Shown piece after piece: positions 4,663 through 6,182 of a stretch of 6,182 nt of DNA. The translations under genes were made by a program, and so were the position numbers. The notes under the pieces were generated by a model, which was not told where the DNA came from, ran no database searches, and saw nothing but the letters and a program-made list of their open reading frames with translations. The stretch lies in NCBI GenBank assembly GCA_937934775.1, contig CALGYL010000151.1, positions 1 to 6,182 of the forward strand, in the 5' to 3' direction. The stretch's first letter is position 1. Each line of letters starts with the position of its first letter. The stretch is from an uncultured Clostridia bacterium (GTDB taxonomy: Bacteria > Bacillota > Clostridia > Christensenellales > Aristaeellaceae).

Positions 4663-6182
4663 ATGAGCAAGCTGACGGGGTTCATCGTCACCGCGGGCCA
4701 TTTGGACATTGAGTGGTACCAACCGCTGCGCAGCTACCGGTTCTGGACGGTGGAGGCGCTGGAGGACCTGAAGAAGGCCGCAAGCCGCGAGGACTTTACC
4801 TGTTATGTGCTGGACGGCCAGGTGTTCCCGCTTTTGGAGTACCTTGAGATCGCGCCGGAAGAAGAAGGGGCCATGCGAGCGCTGATCGCTTCGGGCAAGC
4901 TGGCCATCGGCCCGTTCTACACGCAGTTTGACGAATGGCTGCCCAGCGCCGAAAGCATGATCCGCAACTGCCTGTACGGACGGAAAACGGCCCAGGCATT
5001 GGGCGGCTGCATGCAGGCCGGATACCTGCCGGACAATTTTGGTCATCCGCCACAGATGCCGCAGATCCTAAGCGGTTTCGGCATTGACAGCCTCCTGTTC
5101 ATGCGCGGCATGCCGGAGGTGCCGGGCGGCCATCCGGACGAGTTTCTCTATGAGGGGCTGGACGGCTCCCGGGTGCTGGCGAGCCACTTCCGTGAAAGCT
5201 ACACCGGCGCGTTCGACATCTTCCGGAAGCCCGTCGACCCGATCCAGCCGCGGGAGGTCCCCTACTACCCGGATTATCTCTCCTTCGAGTACCACAAGGC
5301 GCTGGCGGTGCACGACGACCCAAGGCGGATCGCGAAAAACCTGATCGAAAACACGCTTCGCATCAAAGACCGCTACCCCAGCGGCGTCATCCCGCTGATC
5401 GCGGGTTACGACCACTTGCCGCCGCAGATCAACGTGGGCGAATCGGTGGCCGAAGCCAACCGGATGCAGGACGAGATTGAGTTTGTGATGGGCGACGTAG
5501 AAGCCTACGTGCGTCTGGTGCAAAGGGACCTGCCGGAAACCAAGGTGTACAATATGGAGCTGACCGGCTCCAAGTACCAGTATGTGCTCCTGGGTGCGCT
5601 GTCCACGCGCACCTACCTGAAGCGGCAGAACTTCGCCTGCGAGGCGCTGTTGGAGCGCTACGCGGAGCCGCTCACCGCCTTGGCCCACCGGCTGGGTTAC
5701 CATGACCGCCCCCGGCTTTTGGACGAAGCCTGGAAATTCCTGCTGGTCAACAGCGCCCACGATTCCATCCACGGTTCGTCCGTGGACGAGGTCCATGTGG
5801 AGATGGAGGCGCGCTTTGCGGGCGCGCGACAGATCGCGTCGGGAGTCATCCACGAGGCCCTTTCACACCTGGGCAGCCAAATGAAGCCGGTTCGCGGCCG
5901 GGGCGCATTGGTGTACGCACCCGTCATCACGCGGGAAGCGCAGCCGGTGGAAGTGTGGCTCGCCGTGGGCGACCAGCCCGTCCGGATGGAGACCCGGGAC
6001 GGGCGCGTGCTGCCCACCCAGATCCTGCCGCGGGAGCGCATTGCGCAAAACGGCCTGGACCTGCCCCGAAACGACGCCTTCCCCGCGCCGGTATACCGGA
6101 AAATCCTGTTCCTTGCGCCGCCTTCCGAAGGAATTGAGGCGTTTACGGCGGTGCCCGCCGAGCCTTGTTCGCCGGGGGGAAC
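4663..6182 (+). CDS. Glycoside hydrolase family 38 alpha-mannosidase (3' end outside window)
   Basis: The frame stays open for 506 codons to the window edge; family members are usually about 850-1050 residues, so about half is visible. GH38 enzymes are zinc-dependent retaining alpha-mannosidases, and some bacterial members cleave mannosyl-glycerate. The visible part carries the family's zinc set: HLDIEW near the start (H13 and D15), LPDNFGHP with D124 (expected nucleophile and zinc ligand) and NSAHDSIHGSSVDEVH with H366. GYDHLPPQ (248-255) resembles the conserved DH-MPPQ segment of MngB-like members. Residues 1-270 are the catalytic barrel, about 290-400 the helical domain, and a beta domain begins near 415. 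No signal peptide is seen, so it should be cytoplasmic and act on imported substrate. ATG 4663 has GGGAG seven bases upstream, and an in-frame TAA (4618-4620) excludes a longer start. The exact mannoside is unknown. Confidence 0.93.
   Translation, partial: MSKLTGFIVTAGHLDIEWYQPLRSYRFWTVEALEDLKKAASREDFTCYVLDGQVFPLLEYLEIAPEEEGAMRALIASGKLAIGPFYTQFDEWLPSAESMIRNCLYGRKTAQALGGCMQAGYLPDNFGHPPQMPQILSGFGIDSLLFMRGMPEVPGGHPDEFLYEGLDGSRVLASHFRESYTGAFDIFRKPVDPIQPREVPYYPDYLSFEYHKALAVHDDPRRIAKNLIENTLRIKDRYPSGVIPLIAGYDHLPPQINVGESVAEANRMQDEIEFVMGDVEAYVRLVQRDLPETKVYNMELTGSKYQYVLLGALSTRTYLKRQNFACEALLERYAEPLTALAHRLGYHDRPRLLDEAWKFLLVNSAHDSIHGSSVDEVHVEMEARFAGARQIASGVIHEALSHLGSQMKPVRGRGALVYAPVITREAQPVEVWLAVGDQPVRMETRDGRVLPTQILPRERIAQNGLDLPRNDAFPAPVYRKILFLAPPSEGIEAFTAVPAEPCSPGG

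Noticed and set aside
4318..5046. 242-codon minus-strand frame crossing into the mannosidase gene
   Set aside because: Much of it is antisense to the GH38 catalytic region, which has conserved zinc motifs on the plus strand; the rest shows no motif.
1..6182. CRISPR array, insertion sequence, tRNA, rRNA or phage genes
   Set aside because: No regularly spaced repeats, transposase motifs, cloverleaf-like sequence or phage-like proteins were seen on either strand.

Overview
The window comes from a GC-rich bacterium. The coding parts read as roughly 60% GC or more by eye, with G/C-ending codons and strong Shine-Dalgarno sites (GGGAGG, AGGGAGG). The gene style is a CUT1 carbohydrate ABC transporter without its own ATPase, an MsmR/RafR-like AraC regulator and a GH38 alpha-mannosidase. 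That style fits a GC-rich member of the Bacillota/Clostridia (gut or soil type), but this assignment is an inference; no ribosomal or marker gene is present.

Layout. (a) Bases 1-2982, plus strand: the 3' end of a sugar-binding lipoprotein gene, an intercistronic hairpin, two permease genes overlapping by one base, and a sugar phosphate isomerase/epimerase-like TIM-barrel gene. Together these form one operon whose beginning lies upstream of the window. (b) Bases 3058-3096: a strong hairpin between convergent genes that can end transcription from both sides. (c) Bases 3109-3939, minus strand: an AraC-family regulator. (d) Bases 3940-4662: a long non-coding region, AT-rich in its first 380 bases. 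It carries a likely AraC-type operator (TGCAACA repeated at exactly 21 bp), divergent promoters, several inverted repeats, a tandem 12-bp repeat and no convincing gene. (e) Bases 4663-6182, plus strand: the N-terminal 506 codons of a GH38 alpha-mannosidase that runs off the right edge.

How the genes may work together (inference). A mannose-containing oligosaccharide or glycoside would be bound outside the cell and imported by the CUT1 transporter, using a shared MsmX/MsmK-type ATPase encoded elsewhere. The GH38 enzyme would cleave it, and the TIM-barrel enzyme would isomerise or epimerise a released sugar or derivative. The AraC protein would sense the sugar and act on the divergent control region.

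The enzymes and transporter belong to known families. The least explained part is the control region: the 21-bp operator abuts an extended -10 promoter that points into about 640 bases of structured, apparently non-coding DNA before the mannosidase start.
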